Source of the DNA: Thalassotalea sp. G2M2-11
Lineage (GTDB): Bacteria; Pseudomonadota; Gammaproteobacteria; Enterobacterales; Alteromonadaceae
DNA length: 64,000 bases
Assembly: GCF_017168195.1 (NCBI RefSeq)
Contig: NZ_JADNYL010000003.1
Location: forward strand, 558,001-622,000
Reading direction: 5' to 3'
The notes under the pieces were generated by a model. It saw only the letters and a program-made list of their open reading frames with translations, ran no database searches and had not been told where the DNA came from. Positions within the stretch are counted from its first letter, which is position 1, and each line of letters starts with the position of its first letter. The translations under genes were made by a program, and so were the position numbers. Positions 11,107 through 20,142 of the stretch are shown piece by piece.

Positions 11107-13365
11107 TTAATGTTCAACTAATTCTTTCTTAGCTTCGTAACTTAACACTAGCTTGTCTTTTTTGACACTGATCTTAGCAACGCCACCTTGTGTCAAATCA
11201 CCAAACAATAATTCATTAGCCAAAGGTTTTTTCAGGTGCTCTTGGATCACACGTGCCATAGGTCTAGCCCCCATGGCTTTATCATAACCATGCTCTGCTA
11301 ACCATTTCTTCGCGTCTTTGGTTAATTCAAGCGAGACACCTTTTTCATCTAACTGAGCTTGTAATTCAACAATAAACTTATCAACCACTTGCTGAATAAC
11401 TTCATCAGTAAGATGATTAAACCAAACGATATTATCTAAGCGATTTCTAAACTCTGGCGAAAACACCCGATTAATTTCATCCATGGCATTTAAACTATTG
11501 TCTTGTTGTTTAAAACCGATAGATTGACGTGTAGTTTCCTGCACACCAGCGTTTGTAGTTAAAACCAAAGTAATATTTCTAAAATCGGCTTTACGTCCGT
11601 TATTGTCAGTCAAAGTACCATGATCCATTACTTGCAATAAGATGTTGTATACATCTTCATGGGCTTTTTCAATTTCATCAAGTAACACGACTGCATGTGG
11701 ATGTTTTAATACTGCATCTGTTAACAAACCGCCCTGCTCATAGCCTACATAACCAGGAGGAGCACCGATTAAACGACTAACAGCGTGTTTTTCCATGTAC
11801 TCAGACATGTCATAACGCAATAATTCGACACCTAATATTTTAGCTAATTGTTGCGTAACTTCCGTTTTACCTACCCCAGTAGGGCCTGCAAATAAAAATG
11901 AGCCGACTGGTTTTTCTTCACTTCCAAGACCAGCACGAGATAAACGTATTACTGAACTTAGCTCATCAATGGCATGATCTTGACCAAATACCACAAGTTT
12001 TAAATTGCGATCCAACGTTTTTAAACTGTCTTTTTCTGACGACGACACTGACTTTTCAGGAATACGGGCGATCTTTGCGACAATTGTTTCGATATCATTA
12101 TCGTTGATCACTTTCTTACGCTTAGATGCTGCAACCAGTTGCTGTTTAGCGCCTGCTTCATCAATCACATCAATGGCTTTATCCGGTAGAAAACGCTCAT
12201 TAATATATTTATCAGCTAATTTAGCAGCAGCCTTTAACGCTTTATTGGTGTAACGAATACCATGATGCGCTTCATACTTATCTTTTAAACCCAGTAAAAT
12301 TTTAGTCGTATCGTCAACACTAGGCTCACCTATGTCTATTTTTTGGAAACGACGCGCCAATGCCCGATCTTTTTCAAAAATACTCTGATACTCTTGATAG
12401 GTGGTCGAACCTAAACATTTTAGCCTACCCGAAGATAAAAGCGGTTTTATCAAGTTTGAGGCATCCATCATACCACCAGAAGCAGCTCCTGCTCCGATAA
12501 TAGTATGAATTTCATCGACAAATAAAATTGCATTACCTTCTTGCTCTAACTCTTTTAACAAGGCTTTAAAGCGTTTTTCAAAGTCACCTCGATATTTGGT
12601 ACCCGCTAGCAGTGCTCCCATATCGAGTGAATAAATTGTCGTTTCAGCAAGAAATTCTGGGACATCTTTAGAAACAATCAAATTAGCTAGCCCTTCAGCG
12701 ATGGCGGTTTTACCTACCCCCGCTTCTCCGACAAACAACGGGTTGTTTTTACGTCTACGCCCTAATACCTGCATTGTACGTTCAAGTTCACTGTTGCGAC
12801 CGATAAGCGGATCAATATTGCCGTTTTTTGCTTCTTCATTAAGGTTAGTGGCAAAATTTTCTACGGTACGAGGCTCTTCTTCCGTTGGTGTCACTGTTTG
12901 TTCTTGCTCAGATTGCGAGTTGTGATGTTCAACTTTTGCAATGCCATGCGAGATATAATTGACGATATCTAAACGACTAATATCAGACTTTTTAAGAAAA
13001 TACGCGGCTTGTGACTCTTGCTCACTGAAAATCGCCACTAAAACATTAGAACCATTAACTTCACTTTTACCAGACGACTGTACATGAAACACAGCGCGCT
13101 GTAATACACGCTGGAAACCTAAGGTTGGCTGTGTTTCTCTATCATCCTCGCCAGCAGGGATCACAGGAGTGGTTTCCCCGATAAACTCCATTAATTCTTT
13201 ACGCAGCTTCTTCATATCTGCACCACAAGCCGTTAATGCTTCGATTGATGATGGGTTATCAAGTAAAGCCAATAACAGGTGCTCAACCGTCATAAATTCA
13301 TGACGAGACTCTTTTGCCTGACGAAACGCCATATTTAAGGATATTTCTAAATCTTTGTTCAACAT
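11107..13365 (-). CDS. clpA: ATP-dependent Clp protease ATPase subunit ClpA
   Basis: Hexameric AAA+ unfoldase that feeds substrates to ClpP and takes N-degron substrates from ClpS. The 752 aa protein has an N-domain (about 1-145) and two AAA+ modules. The Walker A motifs are GEAGVGKTAIAEG (near 215) and GPTGVGKTEVTQQ (near 495). The ClpP-docking tripeptide is IGF in RQSIGFKQQD, and the sensor region of D2 is GYDKAMGARPMARVI. It starts 29 nt after clpS and is probably cotranscribed with it. The start has GGGAG upstream. Confidence 0.98.
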   Translation of the reverse strand: MLNKDLEISLNMAFRQAKESRHEFMTVEHLLLALLDNPSSIEALTACGADMKKLRKELMEFIGETTPVIPAGEDDRETQPTLGFQRVLQRAVFHVQSSGKSEVNGSNVLVAIFSEQESQAAYFLKKSDISRLDIVNYISHGIAKVEHHNSQSEQEQTVTPTEEEPRTVENFATNLNEEAKNGNIDPLIGRNSELERTMQVLGRRRKNNPLFVGEAGVGKTAIAEGLANLIVSKDVPEFLAETTIYSLDMGALLAGTKYRGDFEKRFKALLKELEQEGNAILFVDEIHTIIGAGAASGGMMDASNLIKPLLSSGRLKCLGSTTYQEYQSIFEKDRALARRFQKIDIGEPSVDDTTKILLGLKDKYEAHHGIRYTNKALKAAAKLADKYINERFLPDKAIDVIDEAGAKQQLVAASKRKKVINDNDIETIVAKIARIPEKSVSSSEKDSLKTLDRNLKLVVFGQDHAIDELSSVIRLSRAGLGSEEKPVGSFLFAGPTGVGKTEVTQQLAKILGVELLRYDMSEYMEKHAVSRLIGAPPGYVGYEQGGLLTDAVLKHPHAVVLLDEIEKAHEDVYNILLQVMDHGTLTDNNGRKADFRNITLVLTTNAGVQETTRQSIGFKQQDNSLNAMDEINRVFSPEFRNRLDNIVWFNHLTDEVIQQVVDKFIVELQAQLDEKGVSLELTKDAKKWLAEHGYDKAMGARPMARVIQEHLKKPLANELLFGDLTQGGVAKISVKKDKLVLSYEAKKELVEH

Positions 13366-13394
13366 AGGCTACTCCCAATCAAAACTTAGTACCA

Positions 13395-13715
13395 TTACGC
13401 TTTTTCCATAGTGCACTTTAGTGGGTGCTCGTTTTCCAGCGCGTAATTACATACTTGACTAACTTTCGTCTCTGCAACTTCTGCAGTATATGTGCCACAC
13501 TTACCTTTCCCTTTATAGTGAATATCTAGCATAATATCCGTCGCTTTTTCTTCATTCATATTAAAAAACTTACGTAACACTGCAACAACAAAATCCATTG
13601 GGGTATAATCGTCATTCAATAACACCACATGATACATTGGCGGCTTTTGATGCTGTACAACTTTCTCTTCTTCAAGAATCTCCTGATTCTCAAATGACTC
13701 TTTCCACTTACTCAT
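13395..13715 (-). CDS. clpS: Clp protease adaptor ClpS
   Basis: Adaptor of 106 aa that binds N-terminal Leu, Phe, Tyr or Trp and hands the protein to ClpA. The flexible N-terminal tail is followed by the core with [17 protein letters not shown] (binding-pocket Asn-Asp-Asp) and a VHYKGKG-like loop ([15 protein letters not shown]). It is immediately upstream of clpA and divergent from cspD. Confidence 0.98.
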   Translation of the reverse strand: MSKWKESFENQEILEEEKVVQHQKPPMYHVVLLNDDYTPMDFVVAVLRKFFNMNEEKATDIMLDIHYKGKGKCGTYTAEVAETKVSQVCNYALENEHPLKCTMEKA

Positions 13716-13924
13716 AATTTTATTTTAGTCTGTTAACATGAATTTTGCTTCATCATTTTAGCTAAATTCTCTTTAAATTGCTGTTAAATAGTTGTGAAAT
13801 TGACTTGACTATTTAAATATATTATCTACGATTTAAGAGGTGGCTTTTTTTTAGTCACTTTCAGATGATGATGCTTTTGGGGAAGCATAACTAATTACCG
13901 CGGATTTTAGAAGGAAGTTGATGT

Positions 13925-14149
13925 ATGGCTCACGGTACAGTTAAATGGTTTAATAACGCTAAAGGGTTTGGTTTTATTCGTCCTGAGGATGGTGGTGAGG
14001 ATATTTTCGCTCATTACTCTACAATCCAAATGGAAGGATACCGTACATTAAAAGCAGGTCAGGATGTAAATTACGAGCTTAATGCAGGTCCAAAAGGACA
14101 CCATGCTGCAAGTATTACTCCTACTGATGTAGAAGACTCAAACGAATAA
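13925..14149 (+). CDS. cspD: Cold-shock-domain protein CspD
   Basis: Small single-strand nucleic-acid-binding protein of 74 aa. The RNP1-like motif KGFGFIRP and RNP2-like DIFAHYS are present. CspD in E. coli is made in stationary phase and slows replication. The assignment rests on the clpS-divergent position and the CspD-like ending after the cold-shock fold. The start has a good Shine-Dalgarno (AGAAGGAAG). The 5' leader contains a small hairpin (ATGCTT/AAGCAT at 13871-13888). The gene ends at a strong terminator. Confidence 0.95.
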   Translation: MAHGTVKWFNNAKGFGFIRPEDGGEDIFAHYSTIQMEGYRTLKAGQDVNYELNAGPKGHHAASITPTDVEDSNE

Positions 14150-14166
14150 ATCATTCGTTTAATGAT

Positions 14167-14197
14167 AAAAAAGCACAACCTCTGGTTGTGCTTTTTT
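14167..14197. terminator. Bidirectional terminator between cspD and icd
   Basis: A 14 bp stem, GCACAACC / GGTTGTGC with an A6/T6 extension and a TCT loop. It lies 18 nt after the cspD stop and 15 nt beyond the icd stop on the other strand. Confidence 0.93.
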
Positions 14198-14211
14198 GTT
14201 TGTGCTGCAAA

Positions 14212-15462
14212 TTACATATGTTCAACAATGCAGTCAGCAAACTGAGAACAAGTCACTAGTGTAGAACCTTCCATCAAGCGCGCGAAATCGTAAGTAACCG
14301 TTTTAGCATTAATTGCCCCTGACACTCCTTTTAACAATAGATCAGCAGCTTCAACCCAACCAATGTGACGTAGCATCATTTCTGCGGATAAAATCACAGA
14401 ACTAGGATTCACTTTATTTAAGCCAGCATATTTGGGTGCAGTACCATGAGTCGCTTCAAATACCGCAATTTCTTCACCAATATTTGCCCCTGGCGCAATA
14501 CCAATGCCACCAACCTGAGCAGATACCGCATCAGAAAGGTAATCGCCATTAAGGTTCAACGTTGCTATTACACTATATTCCGCCGGACGTAATAACGTTT
14601 GTTGCAGCATAGAATCGGCAATAACGTCTTTGATGATAATCTCTTTACCCGTGTTTGGATTAATCAACTGACACCAAGTGCCACCATTCATGGTTTTAGC
14701 GCCAAATTCATTCTTTGCTAACTCATAGCCCCATGCTTTAAAAGCCCCTTCGGTATATTTCATAATGTTGCCTTTATGGACAATAGTCACCGAAGAGCGA
14801 TCGTTATCAATCGCATATTGTATTGCTTTGCGTACTAAACGTTGTGTGCCCTGTTTTGACACAGGTTTGATGCCTAAGCCACAATCTTCTGAAAAGCGAA
14901 TATTATTAACCTGTAATTCATCCTGTAAAAAGCCCAACAATTTTTCTGCTTGTTCACTGCCGGCCTCAAACTCAATACCAGAATATACATCTTCTGAATT
15001 TTCCCTAAAGATCACCATATTAACTTCTGAGGGCTTTTTCATTGGGCTGGGCACGCCTGTAAACCACTGCACTGGACGTTGACAAACATACAGATCTAAT
15101 ACTTGTCGTAAAGCAACATTTAATGAACGCATACCTCCACCTACAGGGGTGGTTAGTGGTCCTTTAATTCCTACTTTGTATTCTTTAAATGCTGCAAGTG
15201 TTTCATCTGGCAACCATGTTTCACTATCATAAACTTGAGTTGATTTTTCACCGGCATACACCTCCATCCAAGCAATTTCACGATCACTACCATAAGCTTT
15301 AGCAACGGCAGCATTAACCACAGTTAACATGGCAGGTGTAACATCCACCCCGATACCATCACCTTCTATGAACGGAATAATCGGCTTATTAGGCACTAAC
15401 ATACGACCATTGTCATAGGTAATTGCCTGGCCATTTTCTGGAATTGAAATGTGTTTGAACAT
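14212..15462 (-). CDS. icd: Isocitrate dehydrogenase (NADP type)
   Basis: TCA-cycle enzyme that converts isocitrate to 2-oxoglutarate and CO2. From the ATG at 15462 the product is 416 aa, exactly the E. coli length, and begins [22 protein letters not shown] site precedes that ATG, so the in-frame ATG nine codons upstream is unlikely to be used. The substrate loop with the phosphorylatable Ser is in [13 protein letters not shown] (family knowledge: regulated by AceK in E. coli). The cofactor region is [17 protein letters not shown] PsrA-like palindrome lies about 130 nt upstream. Confidence 0.97.
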   Translation of the reverse strand: MFKHISIPENGQAITYDNGRMLVPNKPIIPFIEGDGIGVDVTPAMLTVVNAAVAKAYGSDREIAWMEVYAGEKSTQVYDSETWLPDETLAAFKEYKVGIKGPLTTPVGGGMRSLNVALRQVLDLYVCQRPVQWFTGVPSPMKKPSEVNMVIFRENSEDVYSGIEFEAGSEQAEKLLGFLQDELQVNNIRFSEDCGLGIKPVSKQGTQRLVRKAIQYAIDNDRSSVTIVHKGNIMKYTEGAFKAWGYELAKNEFGAKTMNGGTWCQLINPNTGKEIIIKDVIADSMLQQTLLRPAEYSVIATLNLNGDYLSDAVSAQVGGIGIAPGANIGEEIAVFEATHGTAPKYAGLNKVNPSSVILSAEMMLRHIGWVEAADLLLKGVSGAINAKTVTYDFARLMEGSTLVTCSQFADCIVEHM

Positions 15463-15591
15463 GGTTAGTTTCCTCGTATCTAGGTGCATAAAGGTTATTA
15501 TTATTTTTATTACCTAATGCTTAAGCTAAATGATTATAAGAAATTACACTAATACAAATAACATGATAGCGAACATAAATACGATGAATGA

Positions 15592-15609
15592 TTCAAACAT
15601 GCGTTTGAA
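15592..15609. promoter_or_regulatory. PsrA-like palindrome upstream of icd
   Basis: TTCAAACATGCGTTTGAA: perfect 7 bp arms around a 4 nt centre, 130 nt before the icd start codon. Known TetR-family PsrA operators have the form (G/C)AAAC-N2-4-GTTT(G/C), which this fits. The link to PsrA is inference from the motif; PsrA itself is not in the window. Confidence 0.5.
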
Positions 15610-15869
15610 ATTTAGCCGATACGGGTAATACAAACGTTACCGTAAATATATTTATAATGTTAATTTTTTAACTATCAGTTAATTTAAAGAGTTCTTTTTT
15701 AAAAAACCTTCTTTAGATAAATATAAGATAATATTTCAATATTTATATTATTTATTTAATAAATTTGATAAGTATTTCATCAAGCGCACACTAGATCGTT
15801 CAACACCCTTTAGTGATAACTCTATATAACTCAGCAATGTATCGAATTTTTTTAAATCGCTTCCATACA

Positions 15870-16177
15870 TCATTTGCACTTCTTTTTGATATATCAGCTC
15901 AGCAAAGCACTAACCATCATCAAAGGCATTACTCAACAAACTATCGTCTTCATAACGAAGCGATCCTGGCTGTTAGCAGTGATCAATTAGTTGTGAAAAA
16001 GAAGATGTACAACGGGTAATAGCAATGCTTGAAAACATCAAAATCAGATAGCGTTATTCAAAGCTTGCGAGCGACAAGCTAATACCGAGAAATACCTTTC
16101 GTACTTGTTAATGAAGCTACAAGCGGAACTTGGAGAAATACAAGCTGACCATCCCCCCCATCAACAGAACATAAAGC
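15870..16177 (+). pseudogene. Possible frameshifted remnant of a small protein gene
   Basis: Protein-like stretches appear in successive frames of the plus strand. One frame gives LHNEAILAVSSDQLVV near 15950-16000. The next gives CEKEDVQRVIAMLENIK (about 15993-16042) and then stops. A third gives NQIALFKACERQANTEKYLS followed by LLMKLQAELGEIQADH (about 16041-16150). Adding one A to the AAAA run at 16039-16042 would join the last two stretches. The composition (charged, helical, no stops within each piece) looks more like decayed coding sequence than chance. I do not recognise the family. Confidence 0.28.
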
Positions 16178-16206
16178 AAAAACGGGTATTAAAAATACCC
16201 GTTTTT
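16178..16206 (-). terminator. Rho-independent terminator of putA
   Basis: A perfect 13 bp stem (AAAAACGGGTATT / AATACCCGTTTTT) with a 3 nt loop, 24 nt past the putA stop codon. The A/T ends give a U-run on either strand, but putA is the only intact gene that reads into it. Confidence 0.9.
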
Positions 16207-16229
16207 ATATTAACAGCTCTTAATGTAAA

Positions 16230-19200
16230 CTATTCATCTTCCACCAAGGTCATAAGAGATGTATTACCTCCTGATGCGGTAGTATCAATACTGATAGTTT
16301 TTTCCGTCAATAAACGTTGAATTAAATTGTCGAGATATTCCGAACTGATCACTGGTAAAATAGCCCCTTGACGCTCAGCTAATTTCTCACTGATATAATG
16401 CTTTCTACTACAATGACTATCAACAACAACTCCTGCTAACTCAGGGTAGGACAACATTGCAGATAAATGGCGTAATCTTGCCACTTGAAAAATATGTTGA
16501 TTGGCACCTGTGGCAAGAAATTTGTCTCTAAACGCGATAGCTTCATCGTAGAACAAATCAGAAACCACCGAAATAACCGTGTTACCGGTTGCTAATGCGG
16601 TGACAATAGATAACGTCCAAAAATGAAAACTGACATTTTTATCCGCAAAACATATTACATTACCGCGATTTTCTAGATACAGGATATTAGATTCACCTGT
16701 TGGCCCTGGCAATACTGCCGGCTTTTTAAACCGTTTTTCGATACTAATTAATTGCGCGCGCGCCGCTGTTAACGTACGGTTTAAATCATCAGCCAAATCA
16801 TCAACAATTTCAACATGGGCTATTTTTGCTAGCAACTGGCGTACATAAGAAATACGAGTATTTAATTCAGTTAAACGCCAATCTTTTTCCGCAATAGTTG
16901 CTTGGTCCATCATGACAATGGCTTCAGCTGTCGCTGTTGCATCACTTTCCAGTGCTTCTGCTTGTTCGGGTAACACGTGAAATTGCTCGGTATCTGGTGT
17001 AGCCTTTTCTTTTACTAAGCGCGATAAATAATTAGGTCCACCCGCCTTAGGTCCGGTACCTGAAAGACCACGACCACCGAAAGGTTGTACACCAACAATA
17101 GCACCTATCATATTGCGATTGATGTAAATATTCCCTGCGCGTGAAAGTTTTGCCAATTCAAGGGCACGTTGGTTAATACGGGTGTGAATCCCCATGGTTA
17201 AACCAAAACCTGTGCTATTGATCTTATCAATAATATTTTCAATGTCTTCACCTTTAAAACGTACCACATGTACGCAAGGCCCAAAGACTTCTTTCTTTAA
17301 CACACTAATATCATCAATTTCATAAAGTCGAGGGGCAAAAAAGAAATGCTCCTTATCAGAGACTTCTGCTGAAATGGCACATTGATAAAGCAGTTTTCCA
17401 TGGCTTTTCATGTAATCACTGTGTGCAGTAAGCGCATCCAACGCCTTTTTATCGATTACCGGACCAATGTCCGTGCTTAATTGAGCAGGATCACCAACGT
17501 GTAATTCTGCTAATGCCCCTTTAAGCATAGTGATCACGCCATCGGCAATGTCTTCTTGTAAAAATAGCACGCGTAGCGCTGAGCAACGTTGTCCCGCTGA
17601 TTGAAAACCAGAAGAAATAATATCATCAACCACCTGCTCAGGTAACGCAGTAGAATCAACCAACATGCAATTTTGACCACCAGTTTCGGCAATTAAAGGA
17701 ACTTGATCACCACCGCGCTCAGCTAGGGTTTGTGAAATCTTGCTGCCTGTTTCGGTTGAACCAGTAAACATTACTGTTTGAATACGATTATCAGGAAGAA
17801 TCATGCTACCAACATCACTACCTTGAGCAATAACCGCTTGAACGACGCCATCAGGTAAACCTACTGATTTCATTAATTCAATTGTATACAAAGCGATTAG
17901 TCCTGTTTGCTCGGCAGGTTTAGCTAGTACTGTATTACCTGTTGCAATTGCAGCGGCCACTTGACCTAAAAATATCGCTAAAGGAAAATTCCATGGGCTA
18001 ATACAAAGGACAACACCTCGAGGTTCAAGACGTTCATCTTCTGCCAGTTCGATTGCCCGTTCAGCATAATAACGACAAAAATCGACGGCTTCTCGCACTT
18101 CATCGACACCATCTTGAGCTATTTTACCCGCTTCTTTAATACACATGGCAATAAGTTCATCCATATGGCGCTCAAGAATATCTGCTACACGGCGCAACAA
18201 CGCAGCTCGTTCTATTACCGGGGTTTGTGACCATGAATAAAACGCAGTTTCTGCCGTATCAATCATAGCTACCATATCATTTTTGTCATGAAAGCGATGA
18301 AAGCCAATAATTTCACTATGATCAGCAGGATTTCTAACCGCTACAGCATGCTTAGGTACCTCATCAGCGTTAATCAGATGACTAGCAAACCAGTTTTCTA
18401 TTGACGTTTTTAATGTACTTAATTGGTCAATGTCTGTTAAATCAACACCAATCGAATTATCTCGGCCTACACCATTGCTATCGTGATATAAAGCGATAGG
18501 TTTAACGATTTGATTGTTATACTTATCTTTTAAACGCTGAGTCTTTTCTACCGGATCTTCGAGTAAAGATTCGACCGGTTTCGACTCATCAACAATCGCA
18601 TTAACAAAAGATGAGTTTGCGCCATTTTCTAATAATCGACGGACTAGGTAAGCTAGTAGATCTTCATGATGACCAACAGGGGCGTAAATACGACATTGAA
18701 TGTTTTCATCCGAGACGATTTGATCATATAAAGAATCCCCCATGCCATGTAAACATTGAAACTCAAAACCTTCTTTATCGTCACCAGCAAGCTCGACAAT
18801 AGTCGCTGCGGTATACGCATTATGCGTGGCAAACTGAGGATAAATGCTATCTCTGTACTCTAATAGCTTATTAGCACAAGCATGATATGAAACATCAGTA
18901 GAAGATTTACGGGTAAATACAGGGAAGTGGTTATGCCCGTCTTTTTGAGTATTTTTAATTTCTGTATCCCAATAAGCTCCCTTAACTAAACGTACCATCA
19001 TTTTTCGATTAACACGCAATGTTAGCATGCGTAACCATTCAACCACCCAAAGAGCCCGTTTCTGATAGGCTTGTAATGCGATGCCAAAACCATTCCAATT
19101 GGCTAAATCGTTATCGCTAAATACCGCTTCAATAATGTCCAGCGAAATATCTAATCGCTCAGACTCTTCCGCATCTACCGTTAAGCCGATGTTATAGTTT

Positions 19201-20054
19201 TTAGCTTGTAAACACAGTTCTTTCAGTTTTGGCACAATTTCAGCCATAACACGTTCTTTATGGCTAAACTCATAACGCGGATGAATGGCTGATAGCTTTA
19301 CCGAAATACCCGGCACTCTGCGCGGATCATTTTTACCTGAAGCTTGAGCGATGCTACCAATGGTTTCAATTGCGTCTTGATAAGATTTTAAATAGCGTTC
19401 GGCGTCTTTCATGGTTCGAGCACCTTCACCGAGCATATCGTACGAATAAACGTAACCATGTTGCTCTTTTGTGGCAGCACGCTCGGTTGCAGCCTCGATT
19501 GTTTCCCCCATGACAAACTGTTTACCCATGATTTTCATAGCAAAATTCATTGATTTTCGAATAACTGGTTCACCAAGGCGACCAATAGTTTTCTTTAACA
19601 GTCCGAAATTATCTTGCTTACGCTTATCTGCGTAGTTAACCATAGAGCCGGTTATGAGCAACCCCCATGACGAGGCGTTAACAAACAGTGACTCACTACT
19701 TCCTAAATGGGAACTCCATTGGCCTTGGGAAATTTTGTCACGAATTAGCGCATCTTGAGTTTTCTTGTCTGGTACACGCAGCAACGCTTCAGCGAGGCAC
19801 ATTAACACTACGCCTTCTTCACTTGATAATGAGTATTCATTTAACAAAGCATCAATAGCGCCATTACCCTCTTGGTCTTGACGAATTTTCAATACTATTT
19901 TACGCGCTCTATCCCATGCCCTACTTCTTGCACTAACATTAACTTCTGCGACTGGCAGAACATGGTCTACGGCGATATTTTCATCGATACGATAAAATTC
20001 TCGAATTTTCTGCCGAATTGGACAGTCAGTGATCAACGAACCATTAAAAAGCAT
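16230..20054 (-). CDS. putA: Bifunctional proline dehydrogenase / P5C dehydrogenase PutA
   Basis: Oxidises proline to glutamate in two steps with substrate channelling; the FAD-linked first step passes electrons to the quinone pool at the membrane. The 1274 aa protein has an alpha-helical arm, the PRODH barrel (about 150-500) and the P5C dehydrogenase domain (about 540-1020). In the second domain GSTETGSK binds NAD, ETGGQN carries the general base and GQRCSALRV the catalytic Cys. The C-terminal domain (about 1060-1274) marks a type B PutA. It lacks the N-terminal ribbon-helix-helix of E. coli PutA (1320 aa), so it should not repress its own operon. putP lies 88 bp upstream in the same direction. 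Confidence 0.97.
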   Translation of the reverse strand: MLFNGSLITDCPIRQKIREFYRIDENIAVDHVLPVAEVNVSARSRAWDRARKIVLKIRQDQEGNGAIDALLNEYSLSSEEGVVLMCLAEALLRVPDKKTQDALIRDKISQGQWSSHLGSSESLFVNASSWGLLITGSMVNYADKRKQDNFGLLKKTIGRLGEPVIRKSMNFAMKIMGKQFVMGETIEAATERAATKEQHGYVYSYDMLGEGARTMKDAERYLKSYQDAIETIGSIAQASGKNDPRRVPGISVKLSAIHPRYEFSHKERVMAEIVPKLKELCLQAKNYNIGLTVDAEESERLDISLDIIEAVFSDNDLANWNGFGIALQAYQKRALWVVEWLRMLTLRVNRKMMVRLVKGAYWDTEIKNTQKDGHNHFPVFTRKSSTDVSYHACANKLLEYRDSIYPQFATHNAYTAATIVELAGDDKEGFEFQCLHGMGDSLYDQIVSDENIQCRIYAPVGHHEDLLAYLVRRLLENGANSSFVNAIVDESKPVESLLEDPVEKTQRLKDKYNNQIVKPIALYHDSNGVGRDNSIGVDLTDIDQLSTLKTSIENWFASHLINADEVPKHAVAVRNPADHSEIIGFHRFHDKNDMVAMIDTAETAFYSWSQTPVIERAALLRRVADILERHMDELIAMCIKEAGKIAQDGVDEVREAVDFCRYYAERAIELAEDERLEPRGVVLCISPWNFPLAIFLGQVAAAIATGNTVLAKPAEQTGLIALYTIELMKSVGLPDGVVQAVIAQGSDVGSMILPDNRIQTVMFTGSTETGSKISQTLAERGGDQVPLIAETGGQNCMLVDSTALPEQVVDDIISSGFQSAGQRCSALRVLFLQEDIADGVITMLKGALAELHVGDPAQLSTDIGPVIDKKALDALTAHSDYMKSHGKLLYQCAISAEVSDKEHFFFAPRLYEIDDISVLKKEVFGPCVHVVRFKGEDIENIIDKINSTGFGLTMGIHTRINQRALELAKLSRAGNIYINRNMIGAIVGVQPFGGRGLSGTGPKAGGPNYLSRLVKEKATPDTEQFHVLPEQAEALESDATATAEAIVMMDQATIAEKDWRLTELNTRISYVRQLLAKIAHVEIVDDLADDLNRTLTAARAQLISIEKRFKKPAVLPGPTGESNILYLENRGNVICFADKNVSFHFWTLSIVTALATGNTVISVVSDLFYDEAIAFRDKFLATGANQHIFQVARLRHLSAMLSYPELAGVVVDSHCSRKHYISEKLAERQGAILPVISSEYLDNLIQRLLTEKTISIDTTASGGNTSLMTLVEDE

Positions 20055-20142
20055 TTACTTGTCCTCAAAATTATTAAAAAGCGTTCTACAACGGCTTAAA
20101 TTATCTACAACTGTATCCTGCTACAGCGATATATTGATGTGT

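Larger units (their letters stand above)
15463..16229. other. 767 bp region between icd and putA without an intact gene
   Basis: Holds the icd promoter region with a perfect TTCAAAC-N4-GTTTGAA palindrome (15592-15609), an AT-rich stretch (15620-15780), a possible decayed small gene (about 15870-16177) and the putA terminator (16178-16206). No intact conserved reading frame is visible. Confidence 0.7.

Noticed and set aside
12005-12253. Antisense open frames within clpA (also 12701-12925)
   Set aside because: They oppose conserved ClpA AAA+ motifs and have no start signals; shadows.
15813-16019. A 68-codon frame taken as an intact gene
   Set aside because: It has a GTG start, no ribosome site and no recognisable motif along its length; only its last part looks protein-like, and that continues in another frame. 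Treated as a possible remnant instead.
16105-16320. A 71-codon plus-strand frame running into putA
   Set aside because: Its 3' half reads through the putA terminator and antisense to the putA end; only the first 20 codons look coding and belong to the possible remnant.
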